From the NCBI RefSeq assembly GCF_018882095.1, contig NZ_JACVPD010000002.1:480659-544658 (forward strand): a stretch of 64,000 bases of DNA, written 5' to 3'. Shown one piece after another: positions 24,925 through 34,871 of this stretch. The DNA is from Polynucleobacter sp. CS-Odin-A6. GTDB taxonomy: Bacteria > Pseudomonadota > Gammaproteobacteria > Burkholderiales > Burkholderiaceae. The notes below the pieces were generated by a model. The model saw nothing but the letters and a program-made list of their open reading frames with translations. It was not told the DNA's origin and searched no databases. Each line of letters begins with the position of its first letter. Position 1 is the first letter of the stretch. The position numbers were made by a program, and so were the translations under genes.

Positions 24925-25422
24925 TCATCTCCAAAACCACGCCAACAAATAACATTTCAGCGTAGCAAAATAAGTGACAAGCAATGGAATCCATTTCAAA
25001 TCAGGTTGCTTTAAGGCAAAGGCAATAAAAAGAAGGGCGGTTGCTACGATTTTTAAAAATTCGCCAGAAACCACCGCCGCTAAATATCCGCCGGGGCTCG
25101 ATTTAACATTCTTTTTTGCTGCCTCTAAGCGCACTAAAAACAATGCTGAGGGCAAAAAACCAATCAAGCCACCTACCAAAGCCGAATAAGTATAAACGCT
25201 TTTGTCAGCTTGAATGGAAAAAACAAAGCAGGCGGAAGCAATGATCAAGGTTAGCGCCACCTGACTTAAAACGATCCACCATGAATTCATTGAAGCAAAA
25301 TTGTGCGGCTTTGCTGCACGCAATGCATCCATTTCCTCTTTGCTAAGGGCTTTATAGGAGTCATCGTGGATTTCGTCCCATTCCTGTTTACGGATTAGCG
25401 GTTCTTTGTTCACAAAATGCAT
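24925..25422 (-). CDS. atpI: ATP synthase subunit I (AtpI-like)
   Basis: 165 residues: a hydrophilic N-terminus of about 45 residues, then four membrane segments (about 48-68, 75-98, 113-135, 140-162). First gene of the atp operon, where AtpI/Mg2+-transport-type helpers of c-ring assembly sit. Sequence conservation in the family is low, so the call rests on position and topology. Confidence 0.85.
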   Translation of the reverse strand: MHFVNKEPLIRKQEWDEIHDDSYKALSKEEMDALRAAKPHNFASMNSWWIVLSQVALTLIIASACFVFSIQADKSVYTYSALVGGLIGFLPSALFLVRLEAAKKNVKSSPGGYLAAVVSGEFLKIVATALLFIAFALKQPDLKWIPLLVTYFATLKCYLLAWFWR

Positions 25423-25445
25423 TCTTCTGGGGGATAAAAAGAGCC

Positions 25446-26336
25446 CTAGTCCGCCCCAATACCCAATTTTTTTAGCAGGGAATCTAGCTCATCAAATTGA
25501 CTAAAGCGGATCCTGAGCTCCCCACCCTTGCCCTTGAGCTTAAATTCTGCGTTTAAGCCAATTAAGTCGGCAATTTGCTGTGTCAGACGGCGTGTGTCAG
25601 GATCGCGACCTAAGACGCCAGTGTCCGTCTGGGATTTAGTCTTTTGACTGCTAATTTGGCCACCCGCCCGAGCTAGGGCCGCAGCCATTTTTTCTGCCTC
25701 GCGAACCGACAAACCCTGCGCAGCAATTTTTTGCGCCAAAGCCACCTGACTTGCACCCGGCAAAGGTAATAGCGCACGGGCGTGCCCCATATCAATTTCT
25801 CCCGCCAACAACATGGCTTGCACTGGTTTTGCCAGCTGGCCCAAGCGTAACAAGTTGGTAATCGCGCTACGGGATTTGCCCACAGCTTTTGCAGCCTGCT
25901 CGTGCGTAAAACCAAACTCCTCAATCAGCCTTGCCAAGCCGCGAGACTCTTCCAGTGGATTAAGATCTTCGCGCTGCATGTTCTCAATCAAAGCCATGGC
26001 TGCGGCAGCTTGGTCATTCGCAGTAGTCACTAAAACGGGCACCTCTTTTAATCCCGCTAAAGTTGCCGCACGAAAGCGTCGCTCCCCCGCAATAATTTCA
26101 TATTTTCCAGGGGCAACCAAGCGCACTAGTAATGGCTGCATTACCCCTTGCTCTCGAATACTTTCTGCTAACTCCTGTAATGCACTCGCTTCCATTTTTT
26201 GACGCGGCTGATACTTGCCTGCCTGCAACGCAGTCAACGGCAAACGATTGGTATCAACAGCGCTTTCTTTTTGCACCTTGTCTCCAAGCAATGCCTCAAG
26301 CCCGCGACCCAAACCTTTTTTCTTTATTGCGACCAT
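25446..26336 (-). CDS. parB: chromosome partitioning protein ParB
   Basis: 296 residues. The N-terminus KKKGLGRGLEALLG is typical of chromosomal ParB. The CTPase/ParB-N domain has AGERRFRAATLAGL (about 83-96) and ENMQREDLNPLEESRGL (about 116). A KorB-type helix-turn-helix for parS follows (THEQAAKAVGKSRSAITNLLRL, about 140-161, given by position). It loads at parS and clamps DNA; two parS sites are present in mnmG and just upstream of it. Confidence 0.96.
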   Translation of the reverse strand: MVAIKKKGLGRGLEALLGDKVQKESAVDTNRLPLTALQAGKYQPRQKMEASALQELAESIREQGVMQPLLVRLVAPGKYEIIAGERRFRAATLAGLKEVPVLVTTANDQAAAAMALIENMQREDLNPLEESRGLARLIEEFGFTHEQAAKAVGKSRSAITNLLRLGQLAKPVQAMLLAGEIDMGHARALLPLPGASQVALAQKIAAQGLSVREAEKMAAALARAGGQISSQKTKSQTDTGVLGRDPDTRRLTQQIADLIGLNAEFKLKGKGGELRIRFSQFDELDSLLKKLGIGAD

Positions 26337-26356
26337 AATATTTTTATTCCTCAGCT

Positions 26357-27127
26357 TTACATTTTCTGAATGCGTTCAATCATTTCGGCACCAAACTCTA
26401 AATAGGCTTTAGCACCACGCGATGCTTGGTCAAATACCACCCCTGGAAGCCCGTAGGACGGGGCTTCTGCCAGGCGAACATTACGAGGGATAATGGTCTT
26501 AAATACCTTATCGCCAAAGTGCTCAAGGAGCTGATCAGAAACCTGTTGTTGCAATGACATGCGCGGATCAAACATCACGCGCAACAAACCAATGATCGCT
26601 AAGTCCGGATTTAAATTGGCATGCACCTGCTTGATGGTGTTAACTAAATCAGATAGGCCCTCTAAAGCAAAATACTCACACTGCATCGGAACAATCACAC
26701 CATTAGCTGCACACAATCCGTTGAGTGTCAGTAGCGATAGCGCAGGAGGGCAGTCAATCAAAATAAAATCGTAATCATTGGCAACTACCGCAAGCGCATC
26801 CTTCAGCCTCTGCTCGCGCGCATCTAGCTCTACTAACTCAATTTCGGCGCCTGCTAAATCGCGATTGGCTGGCAATACATCATAGCGAGCACTCTCGCAA
26901 CGGAGCGCTGATTCTTTCACCGATGAGAGGCCAATTAATACCTGATACACCGTGCTGCTGAGGTCTGTTTTTTCGATTCCCGATCCCATCGTAGCGTTGC
27001 CCTGAGGATCCAAATCGACCAATAAAACACGCTGCTGGTGACCAGCTAAGCCAGCGGCCAAATTAACAGCGGTGGTTGTCTTTCCTACCCCACCTTTTTG
27101 ATTTGCAACACAAAATATTTTGGCCAT
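26357..27127 (-). CDS. parA: chromosome partitioning ATPase ParA
   Basis: 256 residues with the deviant Walker A CVANQKGGVGKTTTAVNLA (about 6-24), Walker B FILIDCPPALSLL, and LVDLDPQGNATMGSG. It forms the DNA-bound gradient that moves ParB-parS complexes. Located 24 bases after rsmG, in the classic mnmG-rsmG-parA-parB order near the origin. Confidence 0.97.
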   Translation of the reverse strand: MAKIFCVANQKGGVGKTTTAVNLAAGLAGHQQRVLLVDLDPQGNATMGSGIEKTDLSSTVYQVLIGLSSVKESALRCESARYDVLPANRDLAGAEIELVELDAREQRLKDALAVVANDYDFILIDCPPALSLLTLNGLCAANGVIVPMQCEYFALEGLSDLVNTIKQVHANLNPDLAIIGLLRVMFDPRMSLQQQVSDQLLEHFGDKVFKTIIPRNVRLAEAPSYGLPGVVFDQASRGAKAYLEFGAEMIERIQKM

Positions 27128-27150
27128 AGTTTTTCTTGAAATGTCCTGCT

Positions 27151-27813
27151 TTAAAGGGGTAATTTTCTCATGGGGGATAAGACCAAAAGCCGGCGCTCAA
27201 CCTCCAGGTTCGGGATATGCAAAGTCTCATCTGCCACCATGCGCCAATCGTTCATACAGACATCCTGCAACTCTTCGTCGGCACGCTTAGCCTTCATGGC
27301 AAACACTAGGCCGTTAGGTTTAAGAAGGGGCAGGGAGAGCTCCAAAAAATGGGCTAGATTGGTAAATGCTCTTGATATCACAGCATCAAACTGGCCTGGT
27401 TGATTTTTTGCAACCGCCTCGACGCGCTCGCTCAAGACTTGGATATTCTTGAGATTCAACTTGCCACGGATATGTTGAAGAAACGCCGTCTTTTTGCGAA
27501 CAGCCTCAATTAAGGTCAAATTCCAGCCCGTCTGTAGGATCGCAATCGGGATGGCTGGCAAGCCGCCGCCCGAACCCAGGTCGGCAATGCTAGGGCTGGG
27601 GCTCGTCAAAAATTGGCGCATCATTGGCAAAACTGTAATAGAATCAATTAGATGCAGTCGAACTGAGTTTTTTTCTCCCTCAATTGCAGTTAAGTTATGC
27701 ACCTGGTTCCACCGGCCCATTTCCTGCAAAAATAGCTCTAAATCAGCGATATTTTTGGGATTCAGGTTTAAGCCTAAACCCTCAATTCCTAAAGAAACCA
27801 ACTCATTACTCAT
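27151..27813 (-). CDS. rsmG: 16S rRNA (guanine527-N7)-methyltransferase
   Basis: 220 residues. SAM-binding motif [16 protein letters not shown] (about 77-92) and the GidB segment [31 protein letters not shown] is the family N-terminal signature. Its start overlaps the mnmG end by 8 bases, suggesting translational coupling. Confidence 0.96.
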   Translation of the reverse strand: MSNELVSLGIEGLGLNLNPKNIADLELFLQEMGRWNQVHNLTAIEGEKNSVRLHLIDSITVLPMMRQFLTSPSPSIADLGSGGGLPAIPIAILQTGWNLTLIEAVRKKTAFLQHIRGKLNLKNIQVLSERVEAVAKNQPGQFDAVISRAFTNLAHFLELSLPLLKPNGLVFAMKAKRADEELQDVCMNDWRMVADETLHIPNLEVERRLLVLSPMRKLPL

Positions 27814-29731
27814 GGGCTTCTTCTTGCTTGCGACCTAAACCTTTTTTAAGGTGTACTAATAACAAAGAAAGTGCTGCTGGTGTCACACCAGAAATCCGGC
27901 CTGCCTGGCCAAGCGTCTCAGGCTTATGCAAATTCAGCTTTTGTTGTACCTCTTTGGACAAGCCAAGAACCTGGTTGTAATCCAGCAGCTCTGGCAGGGG
28001 GAAGGTCTCGTTATGCTCTTGTCGGGCTATTTCAAGCGTCTGTCTATCGATATAGCCTTGATATTTAATGGAGATTTCTACCTGATCGCTAATTTGCTGG
28101 GCCAATCCTAAGTCTTCATCCAAGGAGCCGGCAGACCATAGTCCCTGCTCCAAACTAGTAAGTGCTTCATAGGTAATGCCTGGGCGTCTCAACAGATCGG
28201 CCACACTACATTCATGGGATAGGTCTTGACCTAAAAGCTCAGAAACCGCCCTAGCAGAGCTATGTTTTGGCCCAATCCAAATTTCTTGTAAGCGTGATGT
28301 TTCACGTGAAACAGCCTCTTGTTTTCTGCAAAACGTATTCCAGCGGTAATCGTCCACCAAACCAAGCTCACGACCAATCGTCGTTAAACGCATATCCGCA
28401 TTGTCTTCACGCAGGCTGAGGCGGTATTCTGCACGACTAGTAAACATGCGGTAGGGCTCTTGAACACCCAAAGTAATGAGGTCATCCACCAGAACGCCAA
28501 TGTAAGATTCGCTTCGTTTGGGCAGCCAAGGCTCCTTGCCTTTTGCTGCTAAGCCGGCATTAATGCCGGCCAACATACCTTGTGCGGCAGCCTCTTCATA
28601 ACCTGTGGTGCCATTAATCTGACCGGCAAAGTACAGGCCGGAGATCGTCCTGGTCTCTAAACTATGGCGCAAATGCCGTGGATCAAAAAAGTCGTATTCA
28701 ATCGCATAGCCTGGCCGCACAATGACAGCAGACTCTAGACCGCGGATGCTCCGCACAAAATTCCACTGAACATCAAAAGGGAGGCTAGTAGAAATGCCAT
28801 TAGGGTAAAACTCATTTGTTGTCAGGCCCTCTGGCTCCAAAAAGATCTGGTGACTATTTTTAGAGGCAAAGCGATGAATTTTGTCTTCAATAGAAGGGCA
28901 ATAGCGTGGGCCGACACCCTCAATCAGACCGGTGTACATCGGGGAGCGGTCTAAACCACCCCGAATAATGTCGTGTGTCTGCTCATTTGTATGTGAAATC
29001 CAGCAGGGGACTTGCTTAGGGTGTTGCTCTGGGCGCCCCAAATAAGAGAAAACCGGCACAGGGTCCAAATCCCCAGGCTGTTCAAGCATGACTGAAAAAT
29101 CAATCGTTCGACCATCAATCCTTGGGGGAGTGCCTGTTTTTAATCGGCCTTGGGGTAGCTTTAACTCTTTTAATCTCGAAGACAAAGAAGCAGATGCTGG
29201 GTCGCCAGCGCGACCACCTGCATGGTTATTTAAACCTACGTGGATCTTTCCATCCAGGAAGGTGCCGGCCGTCAACACCACCTTCTTGGCCATAAAATGA
29301 AGGCCCATTTGCGTGACTACGCCCTGAACTTCGTCGCCCTGAACCAATAAATCATCCACTGCCGCCTGAAATAGAGTGAGATTTTTTTGGTTCTCAAGGC
29401 GGCTACGAATTGCCGCTTTGTATAAAATCCGGTCGCCCTGAGCACGGGTCGCACGAACTGCGGGGCCCTTGCTCGAATTGAGAATCCTAAATTGAATACC
29501 CGCCTCATCAGTAGCAGCCGCCATAGCGCCGCCCATAGCATCAATCTCTTTAACTAAGTGGCCTTTGCCAATCCCGCCGATGGAGGGATTGCAACTCATG
29601 GCACCCAAACTCTCGATACTGTGGGTAATGAGGAGGGTGTCGCATCCCATACGCGCGGACGCGAGTGCGGCCTCGGTTCCGGCATGACCACCGCCAACCA
29701 CTATGACATCGAAGTTCTTTGAATAACGCAT
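27806..29731 (-). CDS. mnmG: tRNA uridine-34 carboxymethylaminomethyl-modifying enzyme MnmG (GidA)
   Basis: 641 residues, standard length. FAD-binding [17 protein letters not shown] (about 13-29), [20 protein letters not shown] (about 46-65) and the family motif [17 protein letters not shown]. The partner MnmE is encoded across the origin at 43.3 kb; together they modify wobble U34. The coding region contains a full parS site (28298-28313), so codons in this stretch serve two purposes. Confidence 0.97.
   Translation of the reverse strand: MRYSKNFDVIVVGGGHAGTEAALASARMGCDTLLITHSIESLGAMSCNPSIGGIGKGHLVKEIDAMGGAMAAATDEAGIQFRILNSSKGPAVRATRAQGDRILYKAAIRSRLENQKNLTLFQAAVDDLLVQGDEVQGVVTQMGLHFMAKKVVLTAGTFLDGKIHVGLNNHAGGRAGDPASASLSSRLKELKLPQGRLKTGTPPRIDGRTIDFSVMLEQPGDLDPVPVFSYLGRPEQHPKQVPCWISHTNEQTHDIIRGGLDRSPMYTGLIEGVGPRYCPSIEDKIHRFASKNSHQIFLEPEGLTTNEFYPNGISTSLPFDVQWNFVRSIRGLESAVIVRPGYAIEYDFFDPRHLRHSLETRTISGLYFAGQINGTTGYEEAAAQGMLAGINAGLAAKGKEPWLPKRSESYIGVLVDDLITLGVQEPYRMFTSRAEYRLSLREDNADMRLTTIGRELGLVDDYRWNTFCRKQEAVSRETSRLQEIWIGPKHSSARAVSELLGQDLSHECSVADLLRRPGITYEALTSLEQGLWSAGSLDEDLGLAQQISDQVEISIKYQGYIDRQTLEIARQEHNETFPLPELLDYNQVLGLSKEVQQKLNLHKPETLGQAGRISGVTPAALSLLLVHLKKGLGRKQEEAHE
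28298..28313. promoter_or_regulatory. parS centromere site inside mnmG
   Basis: TGTTTCACGTGAAACA, a perfect match to the 16-bp parS consensus recognised by chromosomal ParB. It is a perfect palindrome, 2 kb from parB, about 11-12 kb from dnaA. Confidence 0.95.
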
Positions 29732-29770
29732 GAATTGCCTTAGATAGGGCGATGATCATAGCATTTTGTA

Positions 29771-29786
29771 GGTTTCACGTGAAACA
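29771..29786. promoter_or_regulatory. second parS site upstream of mnmG
   Basis: GGTTTCACGTGAAACA: 15 of 16 matches to the parS consensus, the mismatch being the outermost base. It lies 40 bases upstream of the mnmG start, so ParB occupancy could also affect the mnmG-rsmG-parAB promoter. Confidence 0.92.
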
Positions 29787-29908
29787 AATATGGCCCTTAC
29801 ACGAAAACACTAAAAATATTTAAGTTAAGCTATTGATTTAATTAGGATTTATGAAAATTAGTTCCGGTAGCGGGCGTGCTTAGCCCAAACTATATGAACC
29901 CATAAATG

Positions 29909-29932
29909 AGTACGGCGCCTCAGCGCCGTACT
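29909..29932 (-). terminator. hairpin ending the liv-type ABC operon
   Basis: Perfect 10-bp GC-rich stem AGTACGGCGC / GCGCCGTACT with loop CTCA, 24 bases past the livM stop. The U-run on the minus strand (CATTTATG) is weak, so termination may need help from Rho. The rest of 29732-29955 holds the mnmG promoter region and a parS site. Confidence 0.65.
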
Positions 29933-29955
29933 AAAAGCAAATTAAAAACACTCAA

Positions 29956-30885
29956 TTAATTTTTCTTCTTAATGAAATGGGTGATTTCGCCAACAACGCC
30001 GCGACGAAATGCCAAGACACAAACTACGAAAATGAATCCCGTGGCAATGGTGCTCCAAGAGCCAATATTAGCCAAGTAGTTTTGTAAGCCAACCACGATT
30101 CCAGCGCCAACCACTGGGCCAAGGATGGTTCCCATGCCACCAAGCAAAGTCATTAAAACCACTTCGCCAGACATGTGCCAATGCACATCAGTCAATGTTG
30201 CCAACTGAAAGACTAAGGTTTTCAAAGATCCCGCTAGGCCAGCGAGCGCAGCTGAAATCACAAAGGAAATTAACTTAAAGCGATCAACGTCGTAACCCAA
30301 AGAAATTGCGCGCGGTTCATTTTCACGAATAGCTTTTAAAACTTGACCAAAGGGAGAGTAGACCGTGCGCAGAATCAACGCGAACCCAAATAAAAAAACT
30401 GCCAACACAAAGTAATACATACTGACATCATCTTTTAAATCAATGAGGCCAAACAACATTCCGCGCGGAACACCCTGAATGCCGTCCTCGCCACCAGTAA
30501 AAGGAAGTTGCACGGCTAGGAAGTAAACCATTTGGGATAGGGCCAACGTCACCATCGCAAAATAGATGCCTTGCCGACGAATTGCCAAGGAACCAATCAG
30601 AAAGCCCAGCACGGCAGAACCCAGCACCCCCAACAGAATTCCAAATTCAGGCGACAGTCCAGCCTCTTTACAAAAATAAGCGGTGATGTAAGCGGAACTT
30701 CCAAAGAATGCAGCGTGACCAAAAGAAAGGAGGCCGGTGAAACCCAGAAGCAAGTTGAAGGCGCAGGCAAAAAGCGCGAAGCAGAGCACCTTCATCGCAA
30801 ACACCAAGTAGATAAAATCCTGAAATGGCAAAAGGAGGGCGATCAAGACCAGGGCACTGTAGAGTAGTTTTGTTTTTGAGTTCAT
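29956..30885 (-). CDS. livM: branched-chain amino acid type ABC transporter permease LivM
   Basis: 309 residues with eight to ten membrane segments. The family signature GFTGLLSFGHAAFFGSSAYITA (about 49-70, given by position) and the EAA-like loop AIRENEPRAISLGYDVDRFKLISF (about 196-219) are clear. Last gene of a five-gene operon. Substrate not fixed: branched-chain amino acids, amides or urea are all handled by this family. Confidence 0.9.
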   Translation of the reverse strand: MNSKTKLLYSALVLIALLLPFQDFIYLVFAMKVLCFALFACAFNLLLGFTGLLSFGHAAFFGSSAYITAYFCKEAGLSPEFGILLGVLGSAVLGFLIGSLAIRRQGIYFAMVTLALSQMVYFLAVQLPFTGGEDGIQGVPRGMLFGLIDLKDDVSMYYFVLAVFLFGFALILRTVYSPFGQVLKAIRENEPRAISLGYDVDRFKLISFVISAALAGLAGSLKTLVFQLATLTDVHWHMSGEVVLMTLLGGMGTILGPVVGAGIVVGLQNYLANIGSWSTIATGFIFVVCVLAFRRGVVGEITHFIKKKN

Positions 30886-30887
30886 GT

Positions 30888-31808
30888 TTATTTCTCTCGC
30901 CCAAAGAGTCCAGCTGGACGAACAAGCAACACGATTGCCATGATCACAAAGATAACCACCCCCGATGCCTCTGGATAAAAGACTTTGGTTAAACCTTCAA
31001 TCAAACCCAAAGCAAGGCCGGTCAAAATGGAACCCATAATGGAGCCCATTCCACCAATTACCACCACCGCAAAAACCACAATAATTAAATTTGACCCCAT
31101 CAATGGGTTAACTTGAAAAATAGGTGCGGCTAAAACGCCCGCAAAACCAGCCAGGCCCACACCATAGGCGTAGGCTAAAGAAATCATGAGAGGAACGTTA
31201 ATACCAAAAGCCTGAAGAAGTTTTGGATTTTCTGTGCCAGCACGAAGATAGGCGCCCAACTTAGTTTTCTCAATCACGAACCAAGTAGAAAAGCACACTG
31301 TTAGAGAGGCCACCACAACCCACAAACGATATTTTGGCACGATGATGCCGATCGACTCCAGTGGAATGGCGCCTTGCAATAGCTCGGGGGCTGGATAACT
31401 CTCACCAGATATTCCAAACCAATGACGGAACATGCCCTCAATAATCAAAGCCAAACCGAAAGTCAGTAAAAGACCGTAAAGATGATCTAGGTGATAGAGG
31501 CGTCGGAGCATCGTTCGCTCCAAAAGCAAACCGAAGCCGGCCATAACCAAGGGCACCAGAATTAATGCAAACCAATAATTAATTGAGAATTCTGGAAAAC
31601 CAAGCCATTGACCGACTTGAGTTAAGCCGATCCACGCAACAAAAGCACCCATGGTGTACTGGGCGCCGTGCGAAAAATTAATGATGTTGAGTAGGCCAAA
31701 AATAATGGCCAGACCCAAACTCAAAATGGCATAGAAAGAGCCATTAATTAACCCCACCAAGAGCTGAGCAACCAGCCCTTGTGGGGTAATACCAAGAAGT
31801 TCAAACAT
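30888..31808 (-). CDS. livH: branched-chain amino acid type ABC transporter permease LivH
   Basis: 306 residues, multi-pass. N-terminal LINGSFYAILSLGLAIIFG and NIINFSHGAQYTMGAF (about 42-57) are the LivH signature; the cytoplasmic loop YLRAGTENPKLLQAFGIN (about 190-207) contacts the ATPases. Two bases separate it from livM. Confidence 0.9.
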   Translation of the reverse strand: MFELLGITPQGLVAQLLVGLINGSFYAILSLGLAIIFGLLNIINFSHGAQYTMGAFVAWIGLTQVGQWLGFPEFSINYWFALILVPLVMAGFGLLLERTMLRRLYHLDHLYGLLLTFGLALIIEGMFRHWFGISGESYPAPELLQGAIPLESIGIIVPKYRLWVVVASLTVCFSTWFVIEKTKLGAYLRAGTENPKLLQAFGINVPLMISLAYAYGVGLAGFAGVLAAPIFQVNPLMGSNLIIVVFAVVVIGGMGSIMGSILTGLALGLIEGLTKVFYPEASGVVIFVIMAIVLLVRPAGLFGREK

Positions 31809-31825
31809 ACTTAGTCAAAGATAAA

Positions 31826-33049
31826 TTACTTGTTAGTAACCAATTTACATTTAGACAATGAAAGTGGTTGAGTTGCCTCGGCAGCAGGAATCACTGCGCG
31901 AACATTGTAATAATCCCAAGGACTGGTGGATTCAGAAGGCTTCTTCACTTCAAGCAAATACATGTCATGCTCGAATTTACCATCTGCGCGAATCTTGCCC
32001 TTAAAGAGACCATCATCAATGTTGGTTGACTTAAGAACTTTCATTACCGCTTGGGTATCGTCTGTGCCAGCCTTTTGAACAGCATTTAAATAGGCAAGTA
32101 CTGATGAATAAACGCCCGCCTGAACCATCGTAGGCATGCGCTTGTGTTGCAAGATGAAGCGCTTAGAAAATGCGCGCGTCTTTTCATCTTTATCCCAGTA
32201 GAAGCCTTCTGTTAAATACATGCCTTGTGCAGAATTCAAGCCCAAAGAGTGAACATCTGAAATAAACATCAGCAATGGAACAACCGTTTGTTTTTTGTTA
32301 ATGCCGAACTCCGAGGCCTGCTTAACCGAGTTGATGGTGTCTTGACCCGCATTAGCCAAAGCAACCACATCGGCGCCGCTTGCTTGTGCTTTCAAAAGGT
32401 AAGAAGAGAAGTCACTATTTGGGAAGGGGTGTTTGCTAGTGCCCAATACTTTGCCGCCGTTAGCCGTAACCACTGCGGTAGCATCTTTCTCTAATGCTGC
32501 ACCGAAGGCATAGTCAGCAGTAATGAAATACCAATTCTTTTTTCCCTGTTTAACAACCGCCTTACCTGTGCCATTTGAAAGCGCGTAAGTGTCATAAGCC
32601 CAATGCACGTTATTTGGAGTGCATTTTTCATTTGTAATAGTTACTGAACCCGCACCAGAAACTAACGTAATTTTATTTTTTTGTTCTGCAACTTCCATCA
32701 CAGCCAAAGCTACGTTGGTTGACACCAACTCAACAATGACATCCACACCATCTTTGTCATACCATTCTCGCGCTTTGTTTGCGGCGATATCAGCTTTGTT
32801 CTGATGGTCAGCACTAACTAGCTCGATCTTTTTGCCAATAACAGTGCCGTCTTTAGAGAAATCCGCAATCGCCATTTTTGCTGCAATCACGGCACCGGGG
32901 CCAGCCAAATCAGAATACGTTGAAGAAAGATCGGTTAAGACGCCAATCTTCACAACATCACCACTTACTTTTGATGCTTGCGCAAATACTGGGTTGGAAC
33001 CAAACAGGGTTGCCGCCACCAGACATGCGGTAATTTGCTTTAACTTCAT
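31826..33049 (-). CDS. ABC transporter periplasmic substrate-binding protein (Peripla_BP_6 family)
   Basis: 407 residues. A Sec signal peptide ends near NPVFAQA (about residue 24). The mature type I periplasmic binding fold starts VKIGVLTDLSSTYSDLAGPGAV and includes WYFITADYAFGAALEKDA. In this family the substrate is usually a branched-chain amino acid, but related proteins bind amides, urea or aromatic acids. It is encoded between the ATPases and permeases. Confidence 0.88.
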   Translation of the reverse strand: MKLKQITACLVAATLFGSNPVFAQASKVSGDVVKIGVLTDLSSTYSDLAGPGAVIAAKMAIADFSKDGTVIGKKIELVSADHQNKADIAANKAREWYDKDGVDVIVELVSTNVALAVMEVAEQKNKITLVSGAGSVTITNEKCTPNNVHWAYDTYALSNGTGKAVVKQGKKNWYFITADYAFGAALEKDATAVVTANGGKVLGTSKHPFPNSDFSSYLLKAQASGADVVALANAGQDTINSVKQASEFGINKKQTVVPLLMFISDVHSLGLNSAQGMYLTEGFYWDKDEKTRAFSKRFILQHKRMPTMVQAGVYSSVLAYLNAVQKAGTDDTQAVMKVLKSTNIDDGLFKGKIRADGKFEHDMYLLEVKKPSESTSPWDYYNVRAVIPAAEATQPLSLSKCKLVTNK

Positions 33050-33071
33050 TTTTATCTCCTATAAATAACCA

Positions 33072-33776
33072 CTAAACACCAAGATACTCGTTTAATAAAC
33101 TTGCTTTCGCGGTAAGTTCGTTTTGATTTACAACCTCGACTACATTTCCATGCTCGACCACATAATGACGATCTGCCAAAGGCGCAGCAAAGCGAAAATT
33201 TTGCTCTACCAAGACAATTGTGAAGCCTTTGTTGCGCAAACTAGTAACCACTTCACCTAGTTTCTGAACAATTACTGGGGCCAAACCCTCCGTAATTTCA
33301 TCTAACAATAGTAGTTTTGCGCCCGTTCTCAAAATGCGCGCCATCGCCAGCATTTGCTGCTCTCCTCCAGACAATCGACCGCCAGGACTATTGCGCCGCT
33401 CATACAGATTTGGAAACATTTCATAAATCTCGTTCAAATCCATGCCGCCAGGAGAAATTTCAGGCAACAACAAAAGGTTCTCTTCGGCACTCAAGCTCGC
33501 AAAAATCCCCCGCTCTTCTGGGCAATAACCAACCCCTAAGCGAGCAACCCTATAGGTTGGCATAGCAATAGTTTGCGCACCATAAATCTCTACCGAGCCG
33601 GTTCTTTTGCTTGTTAAACCCAAAATGGTTTTTAGGATGGTGCTGCGCCCAGCGCCATTCCGACCTAACAAGGTAACCACCTCTCCGTCTCGTACAGCAA
33701 AGTTCACGCCATGCAGAATGTGAGACTCCCCATACCAAGACTCTAGGTTTTTAACTTCTAATGCAATGGAGCTCAT
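33072..33776 (-). CDS. livF: ABC transporter ATPase LivF, with Arg in place of the Walker A Lys
   Basis: 234 residues. Signature LSGGEQQMLAMARIL (about 136-150), Walker B LLLLDEITEGLAP and H-loop region IVLVEQN are intact. The Walker A reads GRNGAGRSTILK (about 38-49): the invariant Lys is Arg (codon CGC, complement of about 33650-33652). Some LivF-type proteins of this group may share this. It overlaps livG by 4 bases (ATGA), so the two are translationally coupled and probably form a heterodimer. Confidence 0.9.
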   Translation of the reverse strand: MSSIALEVKNLESWYGESHILHGVNFAVRDGEVVTLLGRNGAGRSTILKTILGLTSKRTGSVEIYGAQTIAMPTYRVARLGVGYCPEERGIFASLSAEENLLLLPEISPGGMDLNEIYEMFPNLYERRNSPGGRLSGGEQQMLAMARILRTGAKLLLLDEITEGLAPVIVQKLGEVVTSLRNKGFTIVLVEQNFRFAAPLADRHYVVEHGNVVEVVNQNELTAKASLLNEYLGV

Positions 33777-34540
33777 GCGGTGTCGCCTCCATGGCTACCC
33801 ATATAAGCCTCAATCACCAACGAGTTATTTGAAACCTCACCATAAGAACCCTCTGCCAAAACAGAGCCCCGTTGCAAAACGGTAATCCGATCAGCAATAG
33901 AAGAGACCACCTTCATATTGTGCTCAACCATCAAAATGGTGCGGCCCTTAGCCACCCGATCTATCAACTCTGTTACGCGCTCCACATCCTCATGCCCCAT
34001 CCCCTGAGTTGGCTCATCCAACAACATTAACTCCGGCTCCATTGCCATGGTGGTGGCGATTTCAAGGGCTCTTTTGCGGCCATAAGGTAGATTAAGCGTC
34101 TCTTCTTGGGCAAAGTCAGCCAAACCAACCTCACATAAAAGCTCTTCAGCGCGCTCATTAAGCACATTAAGAGAGTTTCCAGATCTCCAAAAGTGAAACT
34201 CTGTACCTAAGCCTTGCTGCAGCGCAACACGAACATTTTCTAAAACACTTAAGTGGGGGAAAACGGCAGAAATTTGAAATGAGCGAACAACACCACGTCG
34301 AGCAATTTGAGCTGGCCTCTCTCTGGTGATATCAAGACCATTAAAAAAGATTTGGCCACTAGAAGGCTCTAAAAATTTGGTTAGGAGATTAAAGCAGGTT
34401 GTTTTGCCAGCCCCATTAGGACCAATCAAGGCATGAATAGTTCCGCGAGTGACATTGAGGTTAACGTCACTCACGGCAGAAAAACCCTTGAAGGTTTTTC
34501 CGAGCCCAGTTGTTTTTAATATTGTGTCTTGCAAACTCAA
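33773..34540 (-). CDS. livG: ABC transporter ATPase LivG
   Basis: 255 residues. Walker A GPNGAGKTTCFNLLT (about 38-52) with its Lys, family-specific RSFQISAVFPHLSVLENV, a signature helix reading LPYGRKRALEIATTMA (LSYG-type), and Walker B LMLLDEPTQGM. First gene of the operon livG-livF-binding protein-livH-livM. Confidence 0.92.
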   Translation of the reverse strand: MSLQDTILKTTGLGKTFKGFSAVSDVNLNVTRGTIHALIGPNGAGKTTCFNLLTKFLEPSSGQIFFNGLDITRERPAQIARRGVVRSFQISAVFPHLSVLENVRVALQQGLGTEFHFWRSGNSLNVLNERAEELLCEVGLADFAQEETLNLPYGRKRALEIATTMAMEPELMLLDEPTQGMGHEDVERVTELIDRVAKGRTILMVEHNMKVVSSIADRITVLQRGSVLAEGSYGEVSNNSLVIEAYMGSHGGDTA

Positions 34541-34633
34541 GCTCTCGCCACCTTTCTTTGGTAAGGGTTTGAGAATACCCTAATCCGACAAGCGCCCATA
34601 TAGCGATAACCCTAAAAATAAAGTGGGTGCAAT

Positions 34634-34858
34634 TTAATTCTCTCGAGTAATTTTTAGGTAGCGCTCAATAGCAGATTTAGCATTTATATTTAAGACATCC
34701 ATAGGCACCCGTTGAGATCCCTGAATAATCATGAGCGCATAGGGCTTGGCCAAAGCCGCGGCCTCTGGGCACAGCTGAAGCTCTTCACCCAAAGAGGGTG
34801 ATTGGCTGCGCCAATAGTTAATAGCAGCCTCTAAGTCCTGAATGGTTACAAACAGCAT
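34634..34858 (-). CDS. DUF3717 family protein
   Basis: 74 residues from the ATG at 34858 (MLFVTIQDLEAAINYWRSQS). The longer reading to 34921 would run into the preceding gene. The pattern IQDLEAAINYWRSQSPSLGE followed by LCPEAAALAKPYALMI matches DUF3717, a small Burkholderiales family of unknown function. It lies 13 bases after the SET-domain gene and probably shares its transcript. Confidence 0.8.
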   Translation of the reverse strand: MLFVTIQDLEAAINYWRSQSPSLGEELQLCPEAAALAKPYALMIIQGSQRVPMDVLNINAKSAIERYLKITREN

Positions 34859-34871
34859 GAGGACCGGCCGC

